DNA of 64,000 bases from Eikenella sp. (GCA_030528345.1 JAUMZB010000004.1:1-64000); one strand, 5' to 3'. Counted from the stretch's first letter, positions 51,285 to 60,570 are shown. Numbers and translations are program-made. The notes: generated by a model not told the origin, from the sequence alone.

Positions 51285-51950
51285 ATGATCACCCTGTACG
51301 CCCTCAAACAATCCCGCGCCTACCGGATCGCCTGGCTGCTCGAACTGCTCAATCTGCCCTACCAGGCCGAAGTCATCGAGCGGGATGCCGCCACTTCGCT
51401 CGCACCCGAGCAGCTGCGAACCCTCCACCCGCTGGGCAAATCGCCCCTGATCAAGGACAACGGCCGGGTTCTGGCCGAAAGCGGCGCAATTGTCGAATAC
51501 CTGCTGGCACGCTACGGGCAAGGCCGCCCGCTAAAGCCGTCTGCAGACAGCCCCGCCTACCCCGACTATCTGTTTTGGCTGCACTATGCGGAAGGCTCGC
51601 TGATGCCTTTATTGGTGATGTCACTGGTCTTCCGCAAAATCGACGAGCGCAAAATGCCGTTCTTCGCCAAACCCGTCGCCCGCAAAATCACCGGCGGCGT
51701 GCGCCAGGCGTTTTTGCAACCGCAACTGAAGCTGCATCTCGAGTTTGTCGAGCAGCAGTTGGCCGGCCGCACCTGGCTGCTCGGAGAGGCGCTCAGCGGC
51801 GCCGACATCATGATGAGCTTCCCCCTGCAGGCCGCCTTGTCGCGCAGCCCGCTGGCGCTGCCGAATATCGCCGCCTATGTCGCCCGCATCGAAAACGACC
51901 CCGCTTATCAACGGGCGCAAGCGCGCTTGGGCAAACTGACCTTGCTGTAG
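51285..51950 (+). CDS. Glutathione S-transferase family protein
   Basis: This 221-aa cytoplasmic protein has a thioredoxin-fold N-terminal domain (ITLYALKQSRAYRIAWLLELL; the SRA segment corresponds to the catalytic Ser/Cys region) with the glutathione-binding GKSPLIKDNGRVLAESGAIVEYLL (about residues 50-73), and an all-helical C-terminal domain including LLGEALSGADIMMSFPLQ. The substrate is unknown; it resembles the Ser/Arg-type bacterial GSTs. CGGAGAA precedes the ATG. Confidence 0.88.
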   Translation: MITLYALKQSRAYRIAWLLELLNLPYQAEVIERDAATSLAPEQLRTLHPLGKSPLIKDNGRVLAESGAIVEYLLARYGQGRPLKPSADSPAYPDYLFWLHYAEGSLMPLLVMSLVFRKIDERKMPFFAKPVARKITGGVRQAFLQPQLKLHLEFVEQQLAGRTWLLGEALSGADIMMSFPLQAALSRSPLALPNIAAYVARIENDPAYQRAQARLGKLTLL

Positions 51951-51987
51951 CCCGGTCAAACGGCATACGCAAAGCATGCGGACAAAC

Positions 51988-52018
51988 AAAAACCGAATCT
52001 GGCACAGATTCGGTTTTT
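51988..52018. terminator. Two-sided intrinsic terminator
   Basis: A perfect 13-bp stem (AAAAACCGAATCT with AGATTCGGTTTTT) and a 5-base loop serve the convergent GST and rpsT genes. Confidence 0.88.
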
Positions 52019-52036
52019 CGCGTCGGGGCACAGGGC

Positions 52037-52300
52037 TTAGGCCATGGCTTTAACTTTGGCAGACAGGCGGCTTTTGTGGCGGGCGGCTTTGTTTTTGTGG
52101 AACACGCCTTTGTCGGCGATGCGGTCCATTACTTTGGTGGCAGCCTGCAGCTCGGCCTGGGCGGCGGCTTTATCGCCGGTTTCCACCACTTTCAATACTT
52201 TTTTCACCGCAGTGCGAAAGGCGGTACGCAGGCTGGCATTGTGGGCGCGGTTTTTTTGCGCCTGACGGGCGCGTTTACGGGCTTGTGCGCTATTGGCCAT
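52037..52300 (-). CDS. rpsT: 30S ribosomal protein S20
   Basis: S20 binds 16S rRNA early in 30S assembly. The 87-aa basic protein matches the family: [20 protein letters not shown] at the start, [14 protein letters not shown], and [20 protein letters not shown] at the end. GGAG lies before the ATG at 52300; a longer frame to 52327 is rejected because S20 starts MANS. It is transcribed alone, as is usual. Confidence 0.96.
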   Translation of the reverse strand: MANSAQARKRARQAQKNRAHNASLRTAFRTAVKKVLKVVETGDKAAAQAELQAATKVMDRIADKGVFHKNKAARHKSRLSAKVKAMA

Positions 52301-52429
52301 AAGAAAACTCCTAAAGAATAAGGTCAAATTTGCAAACGCGGAATTTTAATGTTTTCAGGTTTTAAATGCAAGCGCGGATTCGGTTTTCCGCTTGCGCCTG
52401 ACACCAAAACGCCACCGCCGCAGGCGGCT

Positions 52430-52864
52430 TCAGGTAGCCGGTTTGCGCGCCACCACCATATTGCTCATGCTCATGGCACACACCAGCCGCCCTTTCTCGT
52501 CGGTCACTTCCATCTCGGTGTAATGCACACTCGTACCTTTACGCCGCAATACCGCACGGCAGTACACGGTGCCGGCAAACACCGGGCGCAGATGGTGGGC
52601 GGTGATGTCCGTGCCCACCGCCATCAGGCCGCTGTCGGTCAAAACATGATTCGACAGCGTGGAACCCACGCTCTCACCCAAGGCCACGCTGGCACCGCCG
52701 TGCAACAAACCGTAGGGTTGGTGCACCTGCGGGCGCACCGGCATTTTGGCCAGCAGAAAATCTTCGCCCACATCAATAAATTCGATGCCCATCCACTCGA
52801 GCATGCTTCCGCGGGACAATTCGTTTAGCTGCCGCAACAAGGCGGCTTGGTCTGTTTCGTTCAT
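52430..52864 (-). CDS. Hotdog-fold thioesterase (PaaI/YbdB-like)
   Basis: This 144-aa acyl-CoA thioesterase of the hotdog superfamily shows the motif QPYGLLHGGASVALGESVGS (about residues 47-66), with the active-site region HGG plus the following Glu, and the strand HYTEMEVTDEKGRLVCAMSMS. In length and motif it resembles 1,4-dihydroxy-2-naphthoyl-CoA or hydroxyphenylacetyl-CoA type thioesterases; the substrate is not decided. GAGGAG precedes the ATG at 52864. The last codons (PAT) and stop are encoded by a DUS. Confidence 0.88.
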   Translation of the reverse strand: MNETDQAALLRQLNELSRGSMLEWMGIEFIDVGEDFLLAKMPVRPQVHQPYGLLHGGASVALGESVGSTLSNHVLTDSGLMAVGTDITAHHLRPVFAGTVYCRAVLRRKGTSVHYTEMEVTDEKGRLVCAMSMSNMVVARKPAT

Positions 52865-52892
52865 TAAGCGCTCCTCTCTATTTTCATGATTT

Positions 52893-53375
52893 TCATGCCG
52901 ACGCCGCGCGCAAAATCCGTACGCTGCGCAGCACGAAAAAACCACCCAACATTCCCAGGGCAAACGCCACCGGTAAAACCAGCGCCACATTTTCCATACC
53001 TGGCCAATGACGTGCCGCTGCCACACCCAAAACATAACGCATCACAAAAATGGCCAGCATCCATACCCCCGGCCACCGGCTGCCCGGCACCTGGATACGC
53101 CCGTCTTGACGGAGATGGGCGCCGGGCATGGCAGGCAAAAAACGCAACGACCACAACGGCAGCAACAGCCCTGCCAACCAACCGCCCCATACCCATGCCG
53201 ACCAACCGAAGCCGGCAGCCAATCCATAGACGGCAAACACAGGCATCATCACCGACAACAGCAAAAGCGCACCACGCGGCACAGCACGCGTGCGGCTTTG
53301 CCGAAAGCCAAGCACCAACAGCAGCAGCAAGACGCCCCATACCCACACCGGCGTATGTTGTACGATTTTCAACAT
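52893..53375 (-). CDS. DUF6622-like membrane protein, 160 aa
   Basis: The function is unknown. The protein has about five hydrophobic segments (residues about 10-24, 36-58, 62-76, 102-118, 128-148), begins MLKIVQHTPVWVWGVLLLLL and has the FRQSRTR loop that I associate with small membrane proteins of the DUF6622 group (family name from memory). It lies just before the thioesterase gene on the same strand, with a 28-base gap, so the two may be cotranscribed. The gene start is the only ATG in a suitable place. Confidence 0.7.
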   Translation of the reverse strand: MLKIVQHTPVWVWGVLLLLLVLGFRQSRTRAVPRGALLLLSVMMPVFAVYGLAAGFGWSAWVWGGWLAGLLLPLWSLRFLPAMPGAHLRQDGRIQVPGSRWPGVWMLAIFVMRYVLGVAAARHWPGMENVALVLPVAFALGMLGGFFVLRSVRILRAASA

Positions 53376-53485
53376 TTGCCTTCCCTATCTCACAATCCCG
53401 CCATAAACCGTAGTTTAAGGTCGGGCACACAGTGCCCAACCTACGATAAAAGTGCCGGCTCCTACCCGTTCCAGCCGGGCAGGCT

Positions 53486-53491
53486 ATAATA
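53486..53491 (+). promoter_or_regulatory. hflX -10 box
   Basis: TATAAT lies 30 bases before the hflX ATG; no -35 can be assigned. Confidence 0.55.
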
Positions 53492-53521
53492 AACGCCCTT
53501 TTCCCTACCGGCCAGCCCGTC

Positions 53522-54727
53522 ATGTCCCGCCGAACCCTTTTCCAACTCGATAAATCTCTGGAACGCCCCGAACGCGTGATGCTGGTGGGCGTGATGCTGG
53601 CCGACAGCTTCAGCGGCAGCAATGAGTGCCGCGAACGCGCTTTCCGTGCCGCCCTGCAAGAAGCCGCCGAACTGGTGGCCGCCACCGGCGGCGAACTGGT
53701 GCACACCGCAACCGCCAAGCGCGAACGCGCCCACAGCGCTCTGTTTGTGGGCAGCGGCAAGGCGGAGGAGCTGGCCGCCGCCGTGCAACAGCACCACATC
53801 GAGCTGGCCGTGTTCAACCACGAGCTCACCCCCACCCAAGAGCGCAATCTGGAAAAAATCCTGCAATGCCGCGTATTGGATCGCGTGGGGCTGATTTTGG
53901 CCATTTTCGCCCAGCGTGCGCGCAGCCAGGAAGGCCGCCTGCAAGTAGAACTGGCGCAACTCACCCACCTTTCCGGCCGCCTGGTGCGCGGCTACGGCCA
54001 CCTGAAAAGCCAAAAAGGCGGCATCGGCCTCAAAGGGCCGGGCGAAACCCAACTCGAAACCGACCGCCGCCTGATCCAAACCAAAATCACCGCCCTGCGC
54101 CGCCAACTCGATGCGGTGAGAAAACAGCGGGAAACCCGGCGCAAATCGCGCCTGAAAGCCGGCACCACCGCGCCCGACGGCCGCTTCCACGCCGTGAAAA
54201 CCTTTGCCATCGTCGGCTACACCAATGCCGGCAAGTCCAGCCTGTTCAACCGCCTCACCAAGGCCGACGTGCTGGCCAAAGACCAGCTCTTCGCCACCCT
54301 CGACACCACGGCGCGGCGGCTGTATCTCGATGAACACACCAGCATTATCCTCACCGACACCGTGGGCTTTGTGCGCGACCTGCCGCACCAACTGGTGGCC
54401 GCCTTCTCCGCCACCCTGGAAGAAACCGCGCTGGCCGACGCGCTGCTGCACGTGGTGGACGTTTCCCACCCCGACCACGAGCGCCAAATCCAAGACGTCA
54501 ACGCCGTGCTGGCCGAAATCGGCGCCGACGGGCTGCCGCAACTGTTGGTGTACAACAAAACCGATCTGCTGCCGCCCGCACTGCGCCGCGAAGGCGTCCT
54601 GCGCAACGCCGCCGGCCAAGCCGTGGCCGTGGGCATTTCCGTGCACACCGGCAGCGGTTTGGACGAACTGCGGCAGGCTCTTAGCGAATGGGCGCAAACC
54701 CCTGCGCCCACACAGCAGGCTACCTGA
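53522..54727 (+). CDS. hflX: Ribosome-rescue GTPase HflX
   Basis: HflX is a GTPase that binds the 50S subunit and splits stalled ribosomes after stress. The 401-aa protein has the N-terminal HflX domain (FVGSGKAEELAAAVQQHHIE; FNHELTPTQERNLE), a coiled linker with the signature GPGETQLETDRRLI (about residues 173-186), and the GTPase domain: G1 GYTNAGKSS, G3 DTVGF, G4 NKTD. The last codons (QQAT) and stop come from a DUS. hfq is not adjacent, unlike in gammaproteobacteria. Confidence 0.95.
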   Translation: MSRRTLFQLDKSLERPERVMLVGVMLADSFSGSNECRERAFRAALQEAAELVAATGGELVHTATAKRERAHSALFVGSGKAEELAAAVQQHHIELAVFNHELTPTQERNLEKILQCRVLDRVGLILAIFAQRARSQEGRLQVELAQLTHLSGRLVRGYGHLKSQKGGIGLKGPGETQLETDRRLIQTKITALRRQLDAVRKQRETRRKSRLKAGTTAPDGRFHAVKTFAIVGYTNAGKSSLFNRLTKADVLAKDQLFATLDTTARRLYLDEHTSIILTDTVGFVRDLPHQLVAAFSATLEETALADALLHVVDVSHPDHERQIQDVNAVLAEIGADGLPQLLVYNKTDLLPPALRREGVLRNAAGQAVAVGISVHTGSGLDELRQALSEWAQTPAPTQQAT

Positions 54728-54831
54728 AAGCCTGTTCAATATTGCCATCCCCCATCTTTCAAACACTTTTTCAGGTAGCCCGCACCAGGCTGCCTGAACA
54801 GGCTTTCCTCACAGACCGCCCCGCTTTCCGC

Positions 54832-54837
54832 TACAAT
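54832..54837 (+). promoter_or_regulatory. prmA -10 box
   Basis: TACAAT lies 36 bases before the prmA ATG. A nearby AGGCTGCCTGAA (54788) is a Simonsiella-type DUS. Confidence 0.5.
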
Positions 54838-54873
54838 GGCGGCCTTATTCCCAACTGTCTACCCCATCACGCC

Positions 54874-55767
54874 ATGTCTTACCAACAAGCCGCCATTCCC
54901 GTGAGCGAACGGGTGGCCGAAGCCTTTTCCGATGCCCTGATGACACACGGCGCCCTCTCCGCCGCCATTGAAGACGCCTACGCCGGCACCGATGAAGAAC
55001 AGGCCATCTTCGGCGAGCCGGGCGAACCGACCGAACAATTGTGGCAACGCAGCCGCATTCTGGCGCTGTTTGCCCAAGATGCCGATGTGGCAGCCGTTAT
55101 TCAGGCCGCCGCCGCCGACTGCCGCATGCCGGTGCCGCCCCATCACATCGACGAACTGCCCGAACAGGATTGGGTGCGCCTGACCCAAGCCCAATTCGAC
55201 CCGATCCGCATTTCCGAACGGCTGTGGATTGTGCCCACTTGGCACGACATCGCTGACGAGGCCGCCGTCAATCTGCGCCTTGATCCCGGCTTGGCCTTCG
55301 GCACCGGCAGCCACCCCACCACCCACCTCTGCCTGCAATGGCTGGACGAACAGCTGCAAGGCGGCGAGCGGGTGCTGGACTACGGCTGCGGCTCTGGCAT
55401 TCTGGCCATTGCCGCCCTCAAACTGGGCGCCGCCGCCGCCGACGGCGTCGACATCGACGGGCAGGCCATCCGCGCCAGCCGCGACAATGCCGAGCAAAAC
55501 CAAGTGGCCGCCCGCTTCTTCCTGCCCGACGCGCTGCCCGAAGGCCGTTACGACGTGGTGGTGGCCAATATTCTGGCCAACCCTTTGCGCATGATCGGCA
55601 GCATGCTGGCCGCCCGCACCCAACCCGGCGGCCGCATCGTGCTCTCCGGCATCCTCGAAGAGCAGGCCGACGAGTTGGGCGGCATCTACGCCGAATGGTT
55701 CGACATGCAGCCGCCCGTTGCCGACAACGGCTGGGTGCGCCTGAGCGGCGTGCGCAAGGCCGACTGA
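54874..55767 (+). CDS. prmA: Ribosomal protein L11 methyltransferase
   Basis: PrmA trimethylates ribosomal protein L11. The 297-aa protein has an N-terminal substrate domain and a C-terminal SAM domain with LDPGLAFGTGSHPTTHLCLQ (about residues 137-156), VLDYGCGSGILAIAAL (about 168-183) and the catalytic-region VVANILANPL (about 229-238). The start at 54874 follows the -10 box; a longer in-frame ORF from 54688 overlaps hflX and is rejected. Confidence 0.95.
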   Translation: MSYQQAAIPVSERVAEAFSDALMTHGALSAAIEDAYAGTDEEQAIFGEPGEPTEQLWQRSRILALFAQDADVAAVIQAAAADCRMPVPPHHIDELPEQDWVRLTQAQFDPIRISERLWIVPTWHDIADEAAVNLRLDPGLAFGTGSHPTTHLCLQWLDEQLQGGERVLDYGCGSGILAIAALKLGAAAADGVDIDGQAIRASRDNAEQNQVAARFFLPDALPEGRYDVVVANILANPLRMIGSMLAARTQPGGRIVLSGILEEQADELGGIYAEWFDMQPPVADNGWVRLSGVRKAD

Positions 55768-55835
55768 GCCAACACAAAACCGACACTTGGCCTCATCAGG
55801 CTACCTGAAAGATGACAGCCGCCGCCAAACCTTCC

Positions 55836-55841
55836 TACAAT
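55836..55841 (+). promoter_or_regulatory. -10 box of the zinc-ribbon gene
   Basis: TACAAT at 55836 overlaps an in-frame ATG at 55840, which argues that translation starts at the next ATG, 55873, 32 bases downstream. Confidence 0.5.
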
Positions 55842-55872
55842 GCCCTCTACCCAACCACCGCCCACGACGCCG

Positions 55873-56859
55873 ATGAAGACCGTTCCGCTCACATGCCCGA
55901 AATGCGAAACTGAAAACAGCTACGCCGTTGCCGACATCAAAGCCGCCAACGGCCAAGTTGAATGCACTTGGTGCGCTCATCGGTTTACCGTGGTACGCAA
56001 AGCCAAACCGGCGGCAGACACCCCGCCGCCCGCACCGCAGGCCGCTCCCGCAGCCGACACCGATCTGCGGCACGCCAAAATCCCCCTGCGCGAAAAACTG
56101 GCCCGCCTCAAACAACATTCCGAAGCCCTAGCGGCCCAACAATCCGCCCAACAAGCAGCCCGCCAAACCGCAGATCCCGCAGAGCCAGCATCCGCCTCCC
56201 CCGCTCCGCAGCCGCGAACAGCAGCTGCAGACACCGCCTCCCGCCCGCCCTCCGCAGCCGAGCCCGCCAACGCCGAACCAACGCCTGCGCCCGCAACCGA
56301 AGCACTCGACAAGACGGCAAGCGCCGAACCCGCTCCGCTTGCCGATAAGAAAGCCGAAGCACCCGACATCCGCACCCTGCTCCAGCGCCATGCCGCCATC
56401 GACAACGAAACCGGCCAACCGCTGCCCTTCCGCCTGTATCAGGAGCCGGCCCACCCGACAGCCGTGCGCACCGATTCCGCCGCCGCCATCGAAGCCCTGC
56501 TGCAACGCACCTCAACGCAAGCTTCGCCGCCGGCCACCCTGCCGAATATCGATTCCCTGCTGAAAACCATTCAGCAAAACACCCCGGCCGCTCCCGGCGG
56601 CCACACGCAAAACATCCACATTCAGGCGCAAAGCCTGGTGTTCAATCTGGTGTCCGGCAAAGACAGCGCCGCCCCCCCGCCCCAATCGGCCGGCCTGCTG
56701 CCCGCCGTGATCGATCAAGCCGCAGGCGGCGGCCTGCCCCTTGATCCGCCGCCGCCCGCCAGCCGGCCGGAACACGACTTCAATTGGACGCTGGCCTCTT
56801 TGGTGGCGCTAACCGTACTGATTATCCAGCTGTTTTACTATCTCTTGATTATGCGCTGA
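55873..56859 (+). CDS. Zinc-ribbon (MJ0042-type) membrane-anchored protein
   Basis: This 328-aa protein starts with an MJ0042-type zinc ribbon: CPKC near residue 8 and CTWC near residue 34. A long Ala/Pro/Glu-rich disordered region (about 50-270) follows, and one membrane span near the C-terminus (WTLASLVALTVLIIQLFYYLL). In related proteobacterial proteins next to prmA the zinc ribbon is followed by a DUF3426 domain after the membrane span; here the chain ends right after the span, so the DUF3426 part is missing. Function is unknown. Its stop is one base before the argA start. Confidence 0.72.
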   Translation: MKTVPLTCPKCETENSYAVADIKAANGQVECTWCAHRFTVVRKAKPAADTPPPAPQAAPAADTDLRHAKIPLREKLARLKQHSEALAAQQSAQQAARQTADPAEPASASPAPQPRTAAADTASRPPSAAEPANAEPTPAPATEALDKTASAEPAPLADKKAEAPDIRTLLQRHAAIDNETGQPLPFRLYQEPAHPTAVRTDSAAAIEALLQRTSTQASPPATLPNIDSLLKTIQQNTPAAPGGHTQNIHIQAQSLVFNLVSGKDSAAPPPQSAGLLPAVIDQAAGGGLPLDPPPPASRPEHDFNWTLASLVALTVLIIQLFYYLLIMR

Positions 56860-56860
56860 T

Positions 56861-58180
56861 ATGCAGGCCGCCTCCGACGATTTCATCCTACACTTCCGCG
56901 AAGCCGCCCCCTACATCCATGCCCTGCGCGGCAAAACCGTGGTCATCGGCATCAGCAGCGCCCTCCTGGCCGGCAATACCCTCACCGCCCTGGCAGCCGA
57001 CATCGGCCTGTTGGCGGGCTTCGGCGTCCGCTTGGTGCTGGTGCACGGCACCCGCTGCCAAATCACCGCACAAACCGAAGCCGACGGCGACACCCCGCGC
57101 TACCACCGTAACCGCCGCATCACCGATGCCGCCACCCTGCGGCGCACCAAACAAGTGTGCGGCGTGCTGCGCACCGATCTCGAAGCCGCCCTCTCCTTAG
57201 GGCTCTCCAACCTGCCCGGACGCGGCCGCAGCCTGCGCATCGTCGGCGGCAACTTCGTGACCGCCCGCCCCTACGGCGTGCTCGACGGCATCGACATGGG
57301 CTACACCGGCCAAGTGCGCAAAATCGACTCCCAAGCCCTGCAAGACTGCCTCGACAGCGGTGCCGTGGTTCTGCTCAGCCCCATCGGCCACTCGCTCAGC
57401 GGCCGCAGCTTCAACCTCAGCATGACCGATGTGGCCGAAGCCGCCGCCATCGCCCTGCAGGCGGAAAAACTGGTGTTTGTCACGCCCCAGCCCGGCATCA
57501 CCGACACCGGCAACCGCCTGCTCACCAACCTCACCGCCCAAGAAGCGCGCCAACGCTTAAACGAACAACAAGTGCCGCCCGAGCAGCAGCGCCTGCTGCA
57601 AGCCGCCCTCAATGCCTTACGCCATCATGTGCGGCGCTGCCAGATTGTTTCAGGCAGCCTGGACGGCAGCCTGATCCGTGAACTGTTTACCCGCCACGGC
57701 GCCGGCACCTCGATTGCCGGCGGCGAATTCCTCAACATCCGCCCCGCCCGCAGCAGCGACATCGCCGACATCGTCCGCCTCACCCGCCCGCTGGCCGAAC
57801 AAGGCATCCTGCTGCCGCGCAGCCGCGGCTATCTGGAAAACCACATCGGCGAATTCAGCGTATTGGAAGACGACCGCCACCTCTGCGGTTGCGTGGCTCT
57901 GAAGACCTACCCTGAAGCACAGGCAGCCGAACTCGCCTGCCTCGCCATCTCCCCCGAAGCCCGAGACAGCGGCTGCGGCGAACGGCTGCTCGACTACGTG
58001 GTGCAGCAGGCACACAGCCGGCGGCTGAACAAACTGTTCGCCCTTTCCACCCAAACCGGCGAATGGTTTCTTGAACGCGGCTTCCGCCCCGCCAGTGCTG
58101 CCGATCTGCCCGAAGCACGCCGCCGCCAATATCAGGAAAACGGCCGCTGCTCGCATATTTTCCTGCGCGAGCTGCCATAA
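56861..58180 (+). CDS. argA: Amino-acid N-acetyltransferase (N-acetylglutamate synthase)
   Basis: ArgA acetylates glutamate, the first step of arginine synthesis, and is normally feedback-inhibited by arginine. The 439-aa protein has the expected two parts: an amino acid kinase-like domain (residues about 1-280: KTVVIGISSALL, LVLVHGTRCQI, and GNFVTARPYGVLDGIDMGYTG) and a C-terminal GNAT domain (about 290-439: FLNIRPARSSDIADIVRLT, LAISPEARDSGCGERLLDY, WFLERGF). A Simonsiella-type DUS (57647) lies in the coding sequence, encoding VSGSL. It starts one base after the zinc-ribbon gene stop and is likely cotranscribed with it. Confidence 0.93.
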   Translation: MQAASDDFILHFREAAPYIHALRGKTVVIGISSALLAGNTLTALAADIGLLAGFGVRLVLVHGTRCQITAQTEADGDTPRYHRNRRITDAATLRRTKQVCGVLRTDLEAALSLGLSNLPGRGRSLRIVGGNFVTARPYGVLDGIDMGYTGQVRKIDSQALQDCLDSGAVVLLSPIGHSLSGRSFNLSMTDVAEAAAIALQAEKLVFVTPQPGITDTGNRLLTNLTAQEARQRLNEQQVPPEQQRLLQAALNALRHHVRRCQIVSGSLDGSLIRELFTRHGAGTSIAGGEFLNIRPARSSDIADIVRLTRPLAEQGILLPRSRGYLENHIGEFSVLEDDRHLCGCVALKTYPEAQAAELACLAISPEARDSGCGERLLDYVVQQAHSRRLNKLFALSTQTGEWFLERGFRPASAADLPEARRRQYQENGRCSHIFLRELP

Positions 58181-58388
58181 ACCGCCCGCATCCCGGTACC
58201 GGCAACCGACTCATGCAGGATCAGCATAGGCTCCGAGTCTGTAAAACCACCTCCTGCATCTGCCGCCGGTTACAAGTTCAGGCTACCTGAAAGCCCGCCC
58301 GACACACAGCAGAGCGCTTCATTCAGCAGATAAACACCCCGTCATCCGATATGCGGCCTTATCACCGGAAGACGTCCCCACAGGACAA

Positions 58389-58485
58389 ACATATCACGCG
58401 ACAGGCACAAGAACGGGCAGCGCCCATAGGGCATAAACGCACCAGGCAGAAATGCGCCGCAGATGGTTTTCGGGCAAAGGTCGCA
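58389..58485. mobile_element. MITE-like element, family A, partial copy 4
   Basis: The sequence from ACATATCACGCGACAGGC through TAGGGCATAA, GCAGAAATGCGCCGCAGAT and GGTTTTCGGGCAAAGGTC aligns with the right two thirds of the 41697 copy. The right terminus carries several substitutions and the left terminus cannot be defined. Confidence 0.6.
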
Positions 58486-58527
58486 AACCGCTAAAGCGCC
58501 GCCCTGCCGCCCTCCCAACAACAATAA

Positions 58528-58554
58528 AGGCGACCTGAATCCTTTCAGGTCGCC
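58528..58554. terminator. Terminator hairpin of a variant DUS with matched changes in both arms
   Basis: The left arm is AGGCGACCTGAA and the right arm its near-exact complement. Both differ from the Eikenella DUS at the same position (T to G and A to C), so pairing is preserved. CTCTTT follows on the plus strand and an A-rich stretch lies on the other side. It lies between the convergent argA and typA. Confidence 0.72.
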
Positions 58555-58593
58555 CTCTTTCGACAGCCTCATTTAAACCGCACTACCGACAAA

Positions 58594-60402
58594 TCAATCT
58601 TTCTTGAAATGACGGCGGCGCTCCTGTTCCGTCAGATAGCGCTTACGCAGGCGGATGGACTTAGGCGTGATTTCCACCAATTCATCATCGTCGATGAACT
58701 CTACCGCACTCTCCAGCGTCAACTTGATCGGCGTGGTCAGACGTACCGCCTCGTCGGTACCGCTGGCGCGCACATTGGTGAGTTTCTTGCCCTTGAGCGG
58801 GTTCACCACCAAGTCATTGTCGCGGCTGTGGATGCCGATAATCATGCCTTCGTAGAGTTTCTCGCCCGGCGACACAAACATGCGGCCGCGGTCTTCCAGA
58901 TTCCACAAGGCATAAGCCACCGCCTCGCCCTGCTCTTGCGACACCAGCACGCCATTGTGGCGACCGGGCATGTCCGGCTTCACCGGCGCGTAATCATCAA
59001 ATACATGGCTCATCAGGCCGACGCCGCGGGTCATGGTCATAAACTCGCCTTGGAAACCAATCAGGCCGCGGGCGGGGATGTGGTATTCCAAACGGGTGCG
59101 GCCGTTGCCGTCGCTCTCCATATTGGTCAGCTCGCCGCGGCGGCGGCCCAGTTCTTCCATCACCGCACCCTGGTTGTCGTCCGGCACGTCCACAGTGAGG
59201 TTTTCATACGGCTCGCATTTTTGACCGTCAATGTCGCGGTACACCACACGCGGTTTGCCCACCGCCAGCTCATAGCCTTCGCGACGCATGTTTTCCAACA
59301 GAATGGTCAGGTGCAGCTCGCCACGGCCGGAAACGCGGAATACGTCGGCATCTTCGGTGTCTTCCACCCGCAACGCCACATTGGTGAGCAGCTCTTTTTG
59401 CAAGCGGTCGCGGATTTGGCGCGAGGTAACAAACTTACCCTCGGTGCCCGCCAGAGGCGAGGTGTTGACCATAAAGTCCATAGTCAAAGTGGGCTCGTCC
59501 ACGCTGAGCATGGGCAGGCCTTTGGGATGGTCTTTGTCGCTGATGGTGACGCCGATGCCAATGTCTTCGATGCCGGAAATAATCACGATGTCGCCGGCTT
59601 CGGCCTCCTCCAAGGGCACGCGCTCCAGCCCCTTAAAGCCCAGCAGCTGGTTGATGCGGCCCTGCGCCACCTGTTGCTCGTGCTTCATCACCGCCACCAC
59701 TTGGCCGGGTTTGATGCGGCCGTTGAGGATGCGGCCGATACCCAAACGGCCGGTATAGTTGTCGTAATCAAGTTGGGAAATTTGCAGCTGCAAAGTTTCG
59801 TCGGCACTGCCGGAAGGCTGCGGGGTGTGCTTGAGAATGGTCTCGAACAACGGGCGCATATCCTGGCTGTCATCGCCTTCATCCAGCTTGGCGAAACCGG
59901 AAAGGCCGGAGGCATACACGATGGGAAAATCCAATTGCTCGTCACTGGCCCCCAGTTTGTCGAACAGCTCAAAGGTTTGGTCGATCACCCAGCTGGGGCG
60001 GGCGCTGGGCTTGTCGATTTTGTTGATCACCACAATCGGGCGCAGGCCCAGAGCCAAGGCTTTTTTGGTGACAAAACGGGTTTGCGGCATCGGCCCTTCT
60101 TGGGCGTCGACCAGCAGCACCACACAATCGACCATGCCCAATACCCGCTCCACTTCACCGCCGAAATCGGCGTGCCCGGGCGTATCGACGATATTGATGT
60201 GGTAGCCCTCGTATTCAATGGCAGTATTTTTGGCCAAGATGGTGATGCCGCGTTCTTTTTCGATGTCATTACTGTCCATCACCCGCTCGTCAACCTGCTG
60301 GTTGGCGCGGAAAGTACCCGACTGGCGCAGCAATTGGTCGACCAAGGTGGTTTTACCGTGGTCGACGTGGGCAATAATGGCGATATTGCGAATGGATTTC
60401 AT
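58594..60402 (-). CDS. typA: Translational GTPase TypA/BipA
   Basis: TypA/BipA is an EF-G-like GTPase that binds ribosomes and helps 50S assembly and stress growth. The 602-aa protein shows the G1 motif [10 protein letters not shown] (residues about 10-19), G2 region ERGITI, G3 DTPGHADF, G4 NKID, then the beta-barrel domain, the EF-G-like domains and the typA C-terminal domain. The start at 60402 ([17 protein letters not shown]) matches the family; there is no Shine-Dalgarno in the AT-rich leader. Confidence 0.96.
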   Translation of the reverse strand: MKSIRNIAIIAHVDHGKTTLVDQLLRQSGTFRANQQVDERVMDSNDIEKERGITILAKNTAIEYEGYHINIVDTPGHADFGGEVERVLGMVDCVVLLVDAQEGPMPQTRFVTKKALALGLRPIVVINKIDKPSARPSWVIDQTFELFDKLGASDEQLDFPIVYASGLSGFAKLDEGDDSQDMRPLFETILKHTPQPSGSADETLQLQISQLDYDNYTGRLGIGRILNGRIKPGQVVAVMKHEQQVAQGRINQLLGFKGLERVPLEEAEAGDIVIISGIEDIGIGVTISDKDHPKGLPMLSVDEPTLTMDFMVNTSPLAGTEGKFVTSRQIRDRLQKELLTNVALRVEDTEDADVFRVSGRGELHLTILLENMRREGYELAVGKPRVVYRDIDGQKCEPYENLTVDVPDDNQGAVMEELGRRRGELTNMESDGNGRTRLEYHIPARGLIGFQGEFMTMTRGVGLMSHVFDDYAPVKPDMPGRHNGVLVSQEQGEAVAYALWNLEDRGRMFVSPGEKLYEGMIIGIHSRDNDLVVNPLKGKKLTNVRASGTDEAVRLTTPIKLTLESAVEFIDDDELVEITPKSIRLRKRYLTEQERRRHFKKD

Positions 60403-60440
60403 AAATATTATATTCAAAATAGATGATTTAAAACTTGTTA

Positions 60441-60446
60441 ATTATA
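60441..60446 (-). promoter_or_regulatory. typA -10 box (extended type)
   Basis: On the minus strand TATAAT preceded by TGC lies 38 bases before the typA ATG. Confidence 0.55.
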
Positions 60447-60514
60447 GCAACCTAGCGAAAATGATGGCACAAAAGCCGTTGGACCGCCTATCGTCACACC
60501 GTCTCGGCCTTCAT

Positions 60515-60541
60515 AAAAAAAGGGTCGAAACAAATCGACCC
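60515..60541 (-). terminator. Terminator of the ribosomal protein operon
   Basis: On the minus strand a GGGTCGA/TCGACCC-type 7-bp stem is followed by seven T, 30 bases after the rplQ stop. Confidence 0.82.
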
Positions 60542-60570
60542 CTTTCAGCGCCTTTCAAAATCAGGCGAAA

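Larger units (their letters stand above)
58181..58593. other. Intergenic region between argA and typA
   Basis: This 413-base convergent gap holds a perfect DUS near 58280, the family A element copy 4 at 58389-58485 and the terminator hairpin at 58528. No gene is recognised. Confidence 0.6.

Noticed and set aside
58609-60426. 605-aa open frame opposite typA
   Set aside because: Complete TypA lies on the minus strand; the plus translation has no family features.
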